The position numbers and the translations under genes are program-made. A stretch of 64,000 nucleotides of DNA, taken from NCBI GenBank assembly GCA_017467625.1, contig JAFUSN010000004.1, positions 186,001 through 250,000 on the forward strand. The letters are read 5' to 3'. Below, in pieces: positions 49,779 through 58,034 of the stretch (its first letter is position 1; every line of letters starts with the position of its first letter). The stretch is from RGIG1681 sp017467625 (GTDB lineage: Bacteria; Bacillota; Clostridia; Christensenellales; UBA1242). The notes below the pieces were generated by a model. The model did not search any database and had not been told where the DNA came from. It worked only from the letters and a program-made list of their open reading frames with translations.

Positions 49779-49840
49779 GGTTTTAAAACCAATTCCCAAA
49801 TTCTGGGAGTTGCGTTTTTGATGTTGGGAATCGGTTTTTT
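49779..49840. repeat. Cluster of inverted repeats between divergent genes
   Basis: A perfect palindrome GGTTTTAAAACC (49779-49790) overlaps a long dyad, AAAACCAATTCCCAA pairing with TTGGGAATCGGTTTT 24 bases later (one mismatch), followed by T-run. Inside, CCCA and TGGG form an alternative small hairpin. It could be operators for the XRE protein or a terminator-like RNA on the plus strand. Confidence 0.5.
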
Positions 49841-49856
49841 ATGATGGGGTTGAGTT

Positions 49857-49886
49857 TTGAACTAATTTGCATAATAATTGTATTAT
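49857..49886 (+). promoter_or_regulatory. Promoter of the GT8-PlsC-acyltransferase operon
   Basis: TTGAAC, 18 bases, TATTAT, followed by TTAGGAGGACGCT before the ATG. Confidence 0.55.
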
Positions 49887-49905
49887 AAATTATTAGGAGG
49901 ACGCT

Positions 49906-50838
49906 ATGGCTAATAATCAGATAATTCCAATCTTCTTTTCAACTGATGACAACTATGTTCCATTTGTAGATATTTCAATCAGGTCACTCATTGAAAATGC
50001 GTCAAGGGACTATAAATATAAAATCATGGTTTTAAACACTGGGCTCAACAAGGAAAACACTGACAAAATTTTAAAACTGTCAGATGAAAATTTTGAAATT
50101 GAGTTTGTTGATGTTTCTCCAGCAATTGAGGGGATTAAAGAAAAACTTAAAAACATTTTTCACTTTGGTCTTGCAACTTATTACAGACTTTTCATTGAAC
50201 AAATGTTTCCTGAATATGACAAAATTTTATATTTAGATTGTGACATTGTGGTTAAAGGTGACATTTCAAAACTTTATTTCACAGACCTTGAGGGCAATTG
50301 GATTGGTGGTGTTGTTGAGCAGTTTATTTTGCATACAGAAGAATTCAGCACATACACTCGTGAAGCTGTTGGAATTGAGTCTAAAAATTATATCAACGCA
50401 GGAATCATGATTATTGATCTTGCAAAGTTCCGTGAAAACAAAATTGAAGATACATTTGTTGAACTCATTAATAAATACAATTTTGAAACAATTGATCCTG
50501 ACCAGGCTTACATCAACTTTTTGTGTCGTGGTCACATTAAGTATTTGCCGGTTTGCTGGAACAGAACTCCTCTTGAAATGATTCCTTGTGAAAATCCTCA
50601 AATTATCCACTATGCGCTTTACAAAAAGCCATGGCAATATGACAATGTTTTCCTGGGTGAACATTTTTGGGAATATGCAAAAAAATCACCATTTTATGAA
50701 AACATTTTAAGCATCAAAGAAAATTTTGATGATGAGAAGAAAGCCAAAAAAGAGCAGGCTGGAATTCAAATTAAACTTGATGCGCTCAAAATTGCAGAGT
50801 CCGATAACACATTTAAAAAAGTTTTGTTGGGGGTCTAA
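49906..50838 (+). CDS. Family 8 glycosyltransferase
   Basis: A 310-residue GT8 enzyme (nucleotide-sugar dependent, retaining). The metal-binding DXD motif is LYLDCDIVVKGD (Asp111 and Asp113), the start IPIFFSTDDNYVPF is typical, and a second HYA-type histidine motif lies near residue 227. It has no signal peptide and should be cytoplasmic or peripheral. The start carries AGGAGG. It is the first of three tightly packed genes, followed by a PlsC acyltransferase and a CrtO-like acyltransferase. That context suggests a glycolipid or envelope glycan rather than storage polymer synthesis. Confidence 0.88.
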   Translation: MANNQIIPIFFSTDDNYVPFVDISIRSLIENASRDYKYKIMVLNTGLNKENTDKILKLSDENFEIEFVDVSPAIEGIKEKLKNIFHFGLATYYRLFIEQMFPEYDKILYLDCDIVVKGDISKLYFTDLEGNWIGGVVEQFILHTEEFSTYTREAVGIESKNYINAGIMIIDLAKFRENKIEDTFVELINKYNFETIDPDQAYINFLCRGHIKYLPVCWNRTPLEMIPCENPQIIHYALYKKPWQYDNVFLGEHFWEYAKKSPFYENILSIKENFDDEKKAKKEQAGIQIKLDALKIAESDNTFKKVLLGV

Positions 50839-51669
50839 ATGATTGAGAAATCACCAGAAAGGCTTGAAATTTTAAAACGAATAAGCGAATTTGAAAAACA
50901 AGGCTGGTGGGAAAAAGATGTTGAAGATGATCCGCCAACTGTTGAACTTTTGCCAAATCAAATTGATTATTTAAACAAAAAACTTTCTAGCAAAATTAAA
51001 ACTTTTTTTGCCAATATTGCTGGAACCAACTTTTTTGAAAAACTAATCAAAAACAAAGGGTTAATTATCAAAGAAGTTAAGGGTATTGAAAATTTTTTAG
51101 CAGTAAGAAGCGGAGCAATAATCACTTGCAACCATTTTAATGCCTGTGACAACTATGCTGTTTGGAAGGCAATAAAACCCTATATGCATGGCAAAAAACT
51201 TTGGAAAGTTATTCGTGAGGGAAACTACACAAATTCACCTCCACCATTTGGTTTCGTTATGAGAAATTGTAACACGCTTCCACTATCATCTAACACTGAA
51301 ACCATGAAAAATTTTATGCTTGCTGTTAAAACTCTTTTAAAACGCGGCGAAAAAATTTTAATTTATCCCGAGCAGGGAATGTGGTGGAACTATCGCAAAC
51401 CAAGACCAATGCAAGATGGTGCATTCAACTTGGCTGTTTCAAATAGTGCTCCAATAATTCCAGTGTTCATCACAATGGAAGACAGTGAAATTGTTGGTCC
51501 CGACGGATTTTTTGTTCAGGCATACACAGTTAATATTTTGCCGGCAATTTATCCAGATGAAAACTTGAAGCGAAAAGAAAGGGTTAAAAAATTAAAAGAT
51601 GAAAATTATGAGTGTTTCAAAAACACTTATGAACAATTTTACAAAATCAAATTAACATATGAGAAATAG
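50839..51669 (+). CDS. PlsC-like 1-acylglycerol-3-phosphate acyltransferase
   Basis: A 276-residue acyltransferase. The HX4D catalytic box is intact (NHFNACD, His99 to Asp104), and YPEQGMWW near residue 180 matches the glycerol-phosphate-binding EG(T/S) block in variant form. An N-terminal amphipathic region of about 85 residues replaces the usual membrane helix. The gene begins at the base after the GT8 stop. It could acylate the GT8 product or make phosphatidic acid. It differs from the divergent PlsC-like protein at 31 kb in having the full catalytic box. Confidence 0.82.
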   Translation: MIEKSPERLEILKRISEFEKQGWWEKDVEDDPPTVELLPNQIDYLNKKLSSKIKTFFANIAGTNFFEKLIKNKGLIIKEVKGIENFLAVRSGAIITCNHFNACDNYAVWKAIKPYMHGKKLWKVIREGNYTNSPPPFGFVMRNCNTLPLSSNTETMKNFMLAVKTLLKRGEKILIYPEQGMWWNYRKPRPMQDGAFNLAVSNSAPIIPVFITMEDSEIVGPDGFFVQAYTVNILPAIYPDENLKRKERVKKLKDENYECFKNTYEQFYKIKLTYEK

Positions 51670-51676
51670 GTAAGAT

Positions 51677-52255
51677 ATGGTTTTATATTTATCAATAATA
51701 ATAATTTCTGTAATAATAATTTCCGTGTGCAACATTTTTTTTGGCGGACTCACTCACTCGGCATGGCTCATAATTTTAATGAGTGCAGGTGGTGCAGTTT
51801 TTGAATTTGCAATTGATGGAATATTTGCAATACTTGTTAAAATTATGCCAGCAAAATGGTTTGAAAAAAACGGTGGAATTTACAATGTTTCACGACTTGA
51901 ACAAAAGTTCTATGCAAAAATTAAAGTTAGAGCATGGAAAGACAAAGTTTGGGAACTTGGTGGAATGGGTGGCTTTAGAAAAAATAAATTAGCTGATCCA
52001 AAAAATCCAGAGTATATTGACACATTTTTAATGGAGTCAAACAAAGGTGTTTTGATTCACATTTTAGGTGTTATTGCAGGTTTTTGTCTTGTTCCGGTGG
52101 TTGGATTTGTGTTTTCATGGAAAGCAGCAATTCAAATTGCCATTCCAATTGCAGCAGTTAATGTGTTTTTAAATTGTCTTTCAATTTTTGTACTTCGTTA
52201 CAACACTCCAAAACTGTTGACGCTTAAAAAATATTTAACAAAAAAAGCAGCCTAA
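51677..52255 (+). CDS. CrtO-like membrane acyltransferase
   Basis: A 192-residue membrane protein. Two N-terminal segments (about 3-26 and 30-55), a cytoplasmic loop with VRAWKDKVWELGGMGGFRK near residue 85-103 and FLMESNKGVLIH near 118, then two more segments. The K(A/V)WKDxxPxxG and ExxRxExxH-like pattern recalls glycosyl-4,4'-diaponeurosporenoate acyltransferase (CrtO). Here the pattern is altered (SNKGVLIH). No carotenoid genes are nearby, so another glycolipid is the likelier acceptor. It is the last gene of the operon, seven bases after the PlsC stop. Confidence 0.6.
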   Translation: MVLYLSIIIISVIIISVCNIFFGGLTHSAWLIILMSAGGAVFEFAIDGIFAILVKIMPAKWFEKNGGIYNVSRLEQKFYAKIKVRAWKDKVWELGGMGGFRKNKLADPKNPEYIDTFLMESNKGVLIHILGVIAGFCLVPVVGFVFSWKAAIQIAIPIAAVNVFLNCLSIFVLRYNTPKLLTLKKYLTKKAA

Positions 52256-52267
52256 GGCTGCTTTTTA
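52241..52267. terminator. Bidirectional terminator after the glycolipid operon
   Basis: AAAAAGCAGCC with its complement around two bases; overlaps both stop regions of the convergent genes. Confidence 0.85.
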
Positions 52268-53404
52268 ATATTCATCTTTAAAATTATGTTCATTTCCTTC
52301 TTTGTCTTTGTAAGCAATAATTGTTGAAAGATTAACATTTTCAACACTTCTAAAAATATTTCCTTCAATTTGAGGGTCTTCACTGGCAAGTTTTGCAATT
52401 AAATTTTTTACTTTTTTGCGTTTTGAGCCCGTGTTGTCAAGTTTGCAACTTTCGCCAGAACAATTTGCAGTGAATTTGCAAGCACATTGGATAAATGAAA
52501 GTTTGTTATAATCTCTCCAAGCTTTAATGTCCTTTTCACGAATTAAGTACATTGGGCGAATAAGTTCCATTCCTTCAAAGTTTGTGCTGTGAAGTTTTGG
52601 CATCATTGTTTGAACTTGCGCTCCATAAAGCATTCCCATTAAAATAGTTTCAATAACATCATCGTAGTGATGTCCAAGTGCAATTTTGTTGCAGCCAAGT
52701 TCTCTTGCTTTGTTATAAAGATGACCTCTTCTCATTCTTGCGCAAAGATAGCAGGGTGATTTTTCAATATTAAAAACGCTATCAAAAATATCGGTTTCAA
52801 AAATTGTTATTGGAATATTTAACATTTGCGCATTTCGTTCAATAATTTCCCTGTTTTCCTTGCTGTAACCTGGATCCATAACTAAAAATACAAGTTCGAA
52901 GTCAAATTTATTATGGCGTTTTAACTCTTGGAAAAGTTTTGCCATCAACATACTGTCCTTTCCGCCAGAAATGCAAACAGCAACCTTGTCACCAGGGGAA
53001 AGCAATTCATATTCATTTATGGCTTTTGCAAATTTACTAAAAATTTGTTTCTTAAATTTTTTGCGTAATGATTCTTCAACTTGCTTTCCGCGTTCACCCT
53101 CAATTAAATCACTAACATGTTCTCTTAAATATCCAAAGTATCCATATTTAATATTTTTTGCATTAAACCCAGCATTTTTTAATTTGTCAACAGCTTCTGG
53201 GCTAATCATTCCACTTCTGCAATAAACAAAAAACTCCTTATCATGTGAGAGATTTGGAATTTCTTCATCAAGCTTGTCAAAAGGAATGGTAATTGCACCT
53301 GGGATGTGACCATACTCATATGAATCTTCATCGCGAATATCAATAATTGAAATGGAGTCTGAGTCGCGGGTTGCAATTTCATCAAAAAGAATTTCGTCCG
53401 TCAT
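52265..53404 (-). CDS. Rhodanese-TtcA fusion tRNA thiolation protein
   Basis: A 379-residue two-domain protein. Residues 1-100 form a rhodanese with active-site Cys62 (VYCRSGMIS). Residues about 125-350 form an adenylating TtcA/TilS-type PP-loop enzyme with SGGKDS (146-151) and a CxxC pair (Cys218, Cys221). A further CACKF and CSGESC cluster lies near residues 303-317. TtcA puts sulfur into position 32 of tRNA, and a fused rhodanese would supply the persulfide. Other PP-loop thiolases are possible. The ATG at 53404 is preceded by GGAGATAATT; codons upstream are not. Confidence 0.82.
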   Translation of the reverse strand: MTDEILFDEIATRDSDSISIIDIRDEDSYEYGHIPGAITIPFDKLDEEIPNLSHDKEFFVYCRSGMISPEAVDKLKNAGFNAKNIKYGYFGYLREHVSDLIEGERGKQVEESLRKKFKKQIFSKFAKAINEYELLSPGDKVAVCISGGKDSMLMAKLFQELKRHNKFDFELVFLVMDPGYSKENREIIERNAQMLNIPITIFETDIFDSVFNIEKSPCYLCARMRRGHLYNKARELGCNKIALGHHYDDVIETILMGMLYGAQVQTMMPKLHSTNFEGMELIRPMYLIREKDIKAWRDYNKLSFIQCACKFTANCSGESCKLDNTGSKRKKVKNLIAKLASEDPQIEGNIFRSVENVNLSTIIAYKDKEGNEHNFKDEY

Positions 53405-53511
53405 AATTATCTCCGTAACGTTGACATTATAACATAAAAACAAAAAAAGTTTAATGTTTTTGTAAAATATTTGATTAAATTATAGATTTTTTCAAATCAA
53501 AATTTTATGCA

Positions 53512-53541
53512 TAAAAAAACCACCGATTTTGGTGGTTTTTA
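53512..53541 (-). terminator. Intrinsic terminator after eno
   Basis: AAAAAACCACC pairs with GGTGGTTTTT, U-run on the minus strand. Confidence 0.85.
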
Positions 53542-53549
53542 ACTATCAA

Positions 53550-54863
53550 TTATCTTAAGTTAAAGAAAGCGTTCTTTCCAAGATATTGTGCGCTTGGTCC
53601 AAGTTCTTCTTCAATTCTTAAAAGTTGATTATATTTTGCAACACGGTCTGTTCTTGAAGGTGCGCCAGTTTTAATTTGACCAGCATTAAGAGCAACTGAA
53701 AGGTCAGCAATTGTTGTGTCTTCAGTTTCGCCACTTCTGTGTGAAACAACAGCTGTATATCCAGCACGGTTTGCCATTTGAATTGCGTTAAGTGTTTCAG
53801 TGAGTGTTCCAATTTGGTTAACTTTAATAAGGATTGAGTTTGTAACGCCAAGTTTAATACCTTTTGCCAAACGCTCTGTGTTTGTAACAAAAAGATCATC
53901 ACCAACAAGTTGGATTTTCTTTCCAAGGCGTTCAGTCATTTTGCCCCAGTTTGCCCAATCTTCTTCAGCAAGTCCATCTTCAAGAGAAATGATAGGATAT
54001 TTTTGAGCCATCTTTTCCCAATATGTAATCATTTCATCTGGAGTAAAGAGTTCACCGGTTTTCCAGAATAAATATTTTCCTTCATGGCCAGCTTTTTTAG
54101 CCTCATCATACATTTCTGTTGCAGCAGCATCAATAGCAATGCAGAAATCTTTTCCTGGCTTGTAACCAGCTTTTTCAATTGCTTCAACAATAGCGGCAAG
54201 TGCTTCTTCGTCGTGCTTTAAGTTTGGAGCAAATCCACCTTCGTCGCCAACGCTTGTTGCATAGCCTTTTGCTTTCAAAACTGCTTTAAGGTTGTGGAAC
54301 ACTTCAGCGCTCATTCTAAGAGCTTCAGCAAATGTTGGTGCACCAACAGGCATAATCATAAACTCCTGAACATTAACCGAGTTGTCTGCATGTTTTCCAC
54401 CATTCAAAATGTTCATCATTGGAACTGGGAGTGTTGTTGCATTAACACCACCAACATAATTATAAAGTGGGAGGCCAAGATATTGAGCGGCTGCTTTAGC
54501 AACTGCAAGTGAAACACCCAAAATTGCATTTGCGCCAAGTCTGCCCTTGTTTGGAGTTCCGTCAAGTTTAATCATTGCATTGTCAATTTCAACTTGATTT
54601 AAAGCGTTCATTCCAACAACAAGTTTTTTAAGTTCTGTGTTAACATTGTTAACGGCTTTTTCAACTGATTTTCCAAGGTATTTTGCCTTGTTTCCATCAC
54701 GAAGTTCAACGGCTTCAAATGAACCAGTTGATGCACCGCTTGGAACAGCTGCTCTGCCAACAACTTCATTTTCAAGAACAACTTCAACTTCAACTGTTGG
54801 GTTGCCACGTGAGTCAAGAACTTGTCTTGCCACCACATCTGTAATTTCAATATAGTTTTTCAT
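53550..54863 (-). CDS. eno: Enolase
   Basis: A 437-residue enolase, converting 2-phosphoglycerate to phosphoenolpyruvate. The N-terminal signature SGASTGSFEAVELRDG (about 43-58), the SVGDEGGFAPNL block (about 205-216) and the C-terminal VSHRSGETEDTTIADL (about 373-388) are complete. Length is normal. AAGGAGATTTT precedes the ATG, and a good promoter lies about 45 bases upstream. The gene stands alone. It is the only lower-glycolysis gene here, since pgi and the ROK kinase are 53 kb away. Confidence 0.97.
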   Translation of the reverse strand: MKNYIEITDVVARQVLDSRGNPTVEVEVVLENEVVGRAAVPSGASTGSFEAVELRDGNKAKYLGKSVEKAVNNVNTELKKLVVGMNALNQVEIDNAMIKLDGTPNKGRLGANAILGVSLAVAKAAAQYLGLPLYNYVGGVNATTLPVPMMNILNGGKHADNSVNVQEFMIMPVGAPTFAEALRMSAEVFHNLKAVLKAKGYATSVGDEGGFAPNLKHDEEALAAIVEAIEKAGYKPGKDFCIAIDAAATEMYDEAKKAGHEGKYLFWKTGELFTPDEMITYWEKMAQKYPIISLEDGLAEEDWANWGKMTERLGKKIQLVGDDLFVTNTERLAKGIKLGVTNSILIKVNQIGTLTETLNAIQMANRAGYTAVVSHRSGETEDTTIADLSVALNAGQIKTGAPSRTDRVAKYNQLLRIEEELGPSAQYLGKNAFFNLR

Positions 54864-54910
54864 AAAATCTCCTTGATAAGAATTTTCTCTGCTTTTCGCA
54901 GGCTGATTTA

Positions 54911-54939
54911 ATTATAATTTTCCGTATGTTTTAAGTCAA
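54911..54939 (-). promoter_or_regulatory. Promoter of eno
   Basis: TTGACT, 17 bases, TATAAT on the minus strand. Confidence 0.75.
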
Positions 54940-54994
54940 ACAAAAATCACAACTCGCAATTTAATTATCTCTTTTAGGAAAGAATTTAATTTGT

Positions 54995-55023
54995 TTGACT
55001 ATCAAAAATTTTTCATTTAAAAT
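54995..55023 (+). promoter_or_regulatory. Promoter of the UPF0200-like kinase gene
   Basis: TTGACT, 17 bases, TAAAAT, placing the transcript start just before the GAGGTAAAAATT site. It shows that the upstream in-frame TTG is not the start. Confidence 0.7.
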
Positions 55024-55045
55024 TTTAACTAGTGAGGTAAAAATT

Positions 55046-55594
55046 ATGAATAACATTATTGCTGTTGTCGGAATGTGTGGATCAGGAAAATCTGTTGCCG
55101 TTGAAGAGTTTGAAAAGGAAGGTTTTCAAAAAATTTATTTTGGTCAAGTAACTTTTGATGTTTTAAAAGAAAGAGGACTTCCTGTTACACCTGAAAATGA
55201 GCGCATGGTTCGTGAAGAACTTCGCGCATCTGGTGACAAGGGAATTTATGCAAAAATTTATCTTCCAAAAATTCGTGAGCTTGCTGAAAAGGGAGATGTT
55301 GTTATTGAAAGCATGTATAGCTGGTCAGAGTATAAATATGTAAAAGAAGAGTTTGGTGATGCTTTTAAAGTGCTTGCAATTGTAACCAATGCCGAAAATA
55401 GATATCAAAGGCTTGAAATTCGCGGGTTCAGACCTTTAACCAGAGCTGAATCACTCAAGCGTGACTACACTGAAATTGAAAACATTGAAAAGGGTGGTCC
55501 AATTGGAATTGCGGATTTTTATATAACAAACAACAGTGACCAAAAAACATTTATAACCAAAATTCAAAACTTAATTCAAACAATTAAGGACTAA
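55046..55594 (+). CDS. UPF0200-like nucleotide kinase
   Basis: A 182-residue P-loop kinase. The Walker A GMCGSGKS lies at 9-16. The pattern ENERMVREELRASGDKGIYA near 49-68 and DVVIESMYSWSEY near 84-96 follows the UPF0200 family, known mainly from archaea and structurally close to dephospho-CoA kinase and cytidylate kinase. CoaE proper has a different lid and an RxxxR motif. The substrate is unknown; dephospho-CoA kinase-like activity is a guess. GAGGTAAAAATT precedes the ATG. A decayed hydrolase gene follows two bases after its stop. Confidence 0.72.
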   Translation: MNNIIAVVGMCGSGKSVAVEEFEKEGFQKIYFGQVTFDVLKERGLPVTPENERMVREELRASGDKGIYAKIYLPKIRELAEKGDVVIESMYSWSEYKYVKEEFGDAFKVLAIVTNAENRYQRLEIRGFRPLTRAESLKRDYTEIENIEKGGPIGIADFYITNNSDQKTFITKIQNLIQTIKD

Positions 55595-55596
55595 AA

Positions 55597-55754
55597 ATGA
55601 AAAATTATTTTATAGTTCATGGCAGTTTTGGTTCAAGTCAATCAAATTGATTTCCTTATTAATTTGTGCCAGTGTTTTTGAAGATGATAATGCTGGGTGT
55701 TCACAAGCAGAAACAGGATATTTAAAATTTCCAGAGCTATTAAAATTTCTATAA
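55597..55754 (+). pseudogene. Alpha/beta hydrolase remnant (RBBP9/YdeN-like)
   Basis: The ATG at 55597 opens MKNYFIVHGSFGSSQSN, then TGA stands where the family has Trp, followed by FPY. The middle of the protein is missing, and a C-terminal piece reads AGCSQAETGYLKFPELLKFL with a stop at 55754. These are the first strand and GSFGS loop, and the last helix with the GH(F/S)xxExGY region, of RBBP9/YdeN-type serine hydrolases of about 180 residues. More than 120 residues have been lost, including the catalytic Ser. It was probably co-transcribed with the kinase gene in front. Confidence 0.65.
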
Positions 55755-55778
55755 TTTTGCAAAATTATTAAAAATTCA

Positions 55779-55808
55779 CAAAAAAACACCGCAAAAATGC
55801 GGTGTTTT
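55779..55808 (-). terminator. Intrinsic terminator after the metal ATPase gene
   Basis: AAAACACCGC with its complement around six bases, U-run on the minus strand. Confidence 0.85.
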
Positions 55809-55815
55809 AATTTTT

Positions 55816-57639
55816 TTACTTTTTAAATGCACGCAATGCGTTTAAAATTGCAAGAAGTGAAACGCCAACATCTGCAAAAACTGCAAGCCACATAGGTGCA
55901 ATTCCAAGTGCGCCCAAAATAAGCATTAAAACTTTAAATGAAATTGTGAAAACAATATTTTCTTTGACAAGACGATTTGTCTTTTTTGCAAGCTTAATTG
56001 AGTCTGCAATTTTTTCGGGATTGTCGTCCATCAAAACAACATCTGCAACTTCAATGGTTACATCACTTCCAAGTTTGCCCATGGCAATTCCAGTGTCTGC
56101 CGCTTTAATAACTGGTGCGTCATTAATTCCATCTCCAACAAAGCAAACATTTGAATTTCTTTGTAAAAGTGAAACTTCGTTAAGTTTTTCATCTGGAAGG
56201 AGTTCTGCTGAAAATTTGTCAATTGAAAGTTGGTTTGCAACATTTTTAACAACCTCAAATTTATCACCAGACAAAACAACAATTTCATCAACTTTAAGTT
56301 TGTGCAAATTTTCAATTGCAGTTTGTGAATTTGCTTTAAGTTTGTCGTCAATTTCAAGTGTTCCCATAAATTTGTGATTATATGAAACATAAATAACAGT
56401 GCTTAACGATTGTAGTTCTTCAAATTTAATTTTAAATTTTCGCATAAGATTTGCTGATCCAGCAAAAATTTCGTCGCCATTTTCAAGAGTTGTTTTAATT
56501 CCAAGCCCAGCAAAATTTTGCGTGCTTGCAATCTTATCTAAAAGTTTAATTTTGTTTTTCTTTTTAATTGCTTCTGCAATAGGGTGGTGTGAGTTGTTTT
56601 CAGCAACTGCCGCCAAAAACAAAAGTTCTTCTTCAGTTGTGTTTGTTGGATTGATTTTAACAATTTCAAAATCGCCAGTTGAAAGTGTTCCTGTTTTGTC
56701 AAACGCAACCACTTGCGTTTTTGCAAGTGTTTCAAGAGTAATTGAATTTTTGATTAAAATGCCCTGTTTTGAGGCTCCGCCAATGCCAGCAAAGAATGTT
56801 AGTGGAATTGAAATAACAAGTGCGCAAGGGCATGAAATAACCAAAAACATCAGCGCTCTATAAATCCAAGTGTGCCATGCACCAGTAAAAAGTGAAGGGA
56901 TGACTGCGAGGGCAATTGCTAAAAAAACCACAGTAGGAGTGTAAATTTTAGCGAATTTTGATATAAATTTCTCTGATTTTGCACTAATTTTTTCAGTATT
57001 TTCAACAAGTCGAATAATTTGTGCTATTTTTGATTCTTCATAAATTGATTCAACTTGAATAAAGAGTGTTCCATCAATATTAATTGATCCGCTAAAAACA
57101 TGTTCTCCTTTTTTGACTTCAACAGGAAGGCTTTCGCCAGTGAGGGCGGATGTGTTTATGCTTGATTTTCCCTTAACAATAATTCCGTCAAGTGGAATCA
57201 TTTCGCCAGCCTCAACTTTAATTATTGATTTTGGTGGAACTTCAATTGGGTTTGCTTTAACAACCTTATCGTTAATCACAACATTTGCAAAAGTTGGACG
57301 CAGTTTTTTCAAACCACTAATTGATTTTTTGCTTTTTTCTGTTGCAAGATCTTGTAAAAATTCACCAAGTTCATAAAACAACATAACCGCAAGGCCTTCA
57401 TGATACTCGCCAATAACAAATGCACCAATACTTGCAACAACCATCAAAATTTCTTCATTAAAAACATTTCCTTGAAAAAGTTTTTTAAATGCGTTTTCAA
57501 CCACTTCATATGAAATGATTAAATATCCAATAACTGCAACAACAAGTCTGCTGTTCCCAAGTGCATAAATAAAAGAAATTCCAAAGAGTATAGATGAAAT
57601 TAATATTTTAGTAAGTGTAATTTTTTCTTCTTTTTCCAT
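55816..57639 (-). CDS. P1B-type heavy-metal ATPase (CadA/ZntA-like)
   Basis: A 607-residue metal-exporting P-type ATPase. The ion channel motif CPC lies in SCPCALV, with the actuator TGES, the phosphorylation site DKTGTL, the HP motif (NNSHHPIAEA) and the final GDGINDAP all present. It lacks the N-terminal heavy-metal-associated domain that many homologues carry. The C-terminal membrane pair fits Zn/Cd/Pb or Co export (CadA or ZntA). It begins two bases after the ArsR/CadC-type regulator stop. AGGGAG precedes the ATG at 57639, which I chose over the in-frame GTG six bases upstream. Confidence 0.9.
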   Translation of the reverse strand: MEKEEKITLTKILISSILFGISFIYALGNSRLVVAVIGYLIISYEVVENAFKKLFQGNVFNEEILMVVASIGAFVIGEYHEGLAVMLFYELGEFLQDLATEKSKKSISGLKKLRPTFANVVINDKVVKANPIEVPPKSIIKVEAGEMIPLDGIIVKGKSSINTSALTGESLPVEVKKGEHVFSGSINIDGTLFIQVESIYEESKIAQIIRLVENTEKISAKSEKFISKFAKIYTPTVVFLAIALAVIPSLFTGAWHTWIYRALMFLVISCPCALVISIPLTFFAGIGGASKQGILIKNSITLETLAKTQVVAFDKTGTLSTGDFEIVKINPTNTTEEELLFLAAVAENNSHHPIAEAIKKKNKIKLLDKIASTQNFAGLGIKTTLENGDEIFAGSANLMRKFKIKFEELQSLSTVIYVSYNHKFMGTLEIDDKLKANSQTAIENLHKLKVDEIVVLSGDKFEVVKNVANQLSIDKFSAELLPDEKLNEVSLLQRNSNVCFVGDGINDAPVIKAADTGIAMGKLGSDVTIEVADVVLMDDNPEKIADSIKLAKKTNRLVKENIVFTISFKVLMLILGALGIAPMWLAVFADVGVSLLAILNALRAFKK

Positions 57640-57641
57640 AC

Positions 57642-57995
57642 TCACTCCCTTATGTGTTCAAGTGCATTTTTAATAAAACTTGAAACATGGCTGTCATCAA
57701 GTGAGTAATAAACGGTTTTGCCAGTTTTTCTACACTTAACAAGTTTATTAACACGCAGTTCACGAAGTTGATGGGAAATTGCAGATTTGGTCATTGAAAG
57801 CAAACTTGCAATATCACACACGCACATCTCGTGTTTATAAAGTGCCCAACAAATTTTAATTCGTGTTGAGTCGCCAAGTGTTTTGAAAAACCTTGTAATT
57901 TCTTCAAACTCATTTTCAGCAAGCATATGTTCTTGAACTTTGTCAACAACGTGCTTGTGAATAACTTTTGAATCGCAGTAAAATTCATTTTCCAT
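57642..57995 (-). CDS. ArsR/SmtB family metal-sensing repressor (CadC-like)
   Basis: A 117-residue winged-helix repressor. The alpha-3 metal-site motif is EMCVCDIA (Cys58 and Cys60), with Cys7 in the N-terminal arm and a C-terminal DSHVSSFIKNALEH segment that can form the alpha-5 site. The recognition helix is SMTKSAISHQLREL. The gene is first in an operon with the ATPase. Two matching palindromes in its promoter show likely self-repression, released by cadmium, lead or zinc. TAAGGAGAAAAT precedes the ATG. Which ions it senses is inferred from family only. Confidence 0.9.
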   Translation of the reverse strand: MENEFYCDSKVIHKHVVDKVQEHMLAENEFEEITRFFKTLGDSTRIKICWALYKHEMCVCDIASLLSMTKSAISHQLRELRVNKLVKCRKTGKTVYYSLDDSHVSSFIKNALEHIRE

Positions 57996-58006
57996 ATTTT
58001 CTCCTT

Positions 58007-58026
58007 AGTTGAATACCTATTCAACT
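58007..58026. promoter_or_regulatory. CadC-type operator, downstream copy
   Basis: AGTTGAATA, CC, TATTCAACT is a perfect palindrome between the -10 box and the ribosome-binding site of the repressor gene. Confidence 0.85.
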
Positions 58027-58034
58027 GTACCATT

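Noticed and set aside
55648..55650. TGA at a Trp position, possible UGA recoding
   Set aside because: Other genes in the window use TGG for Trp and TGA as a true stop (for example the ATGA overlap at 5399-5402), and the gene around this TGA is also internally deleted.
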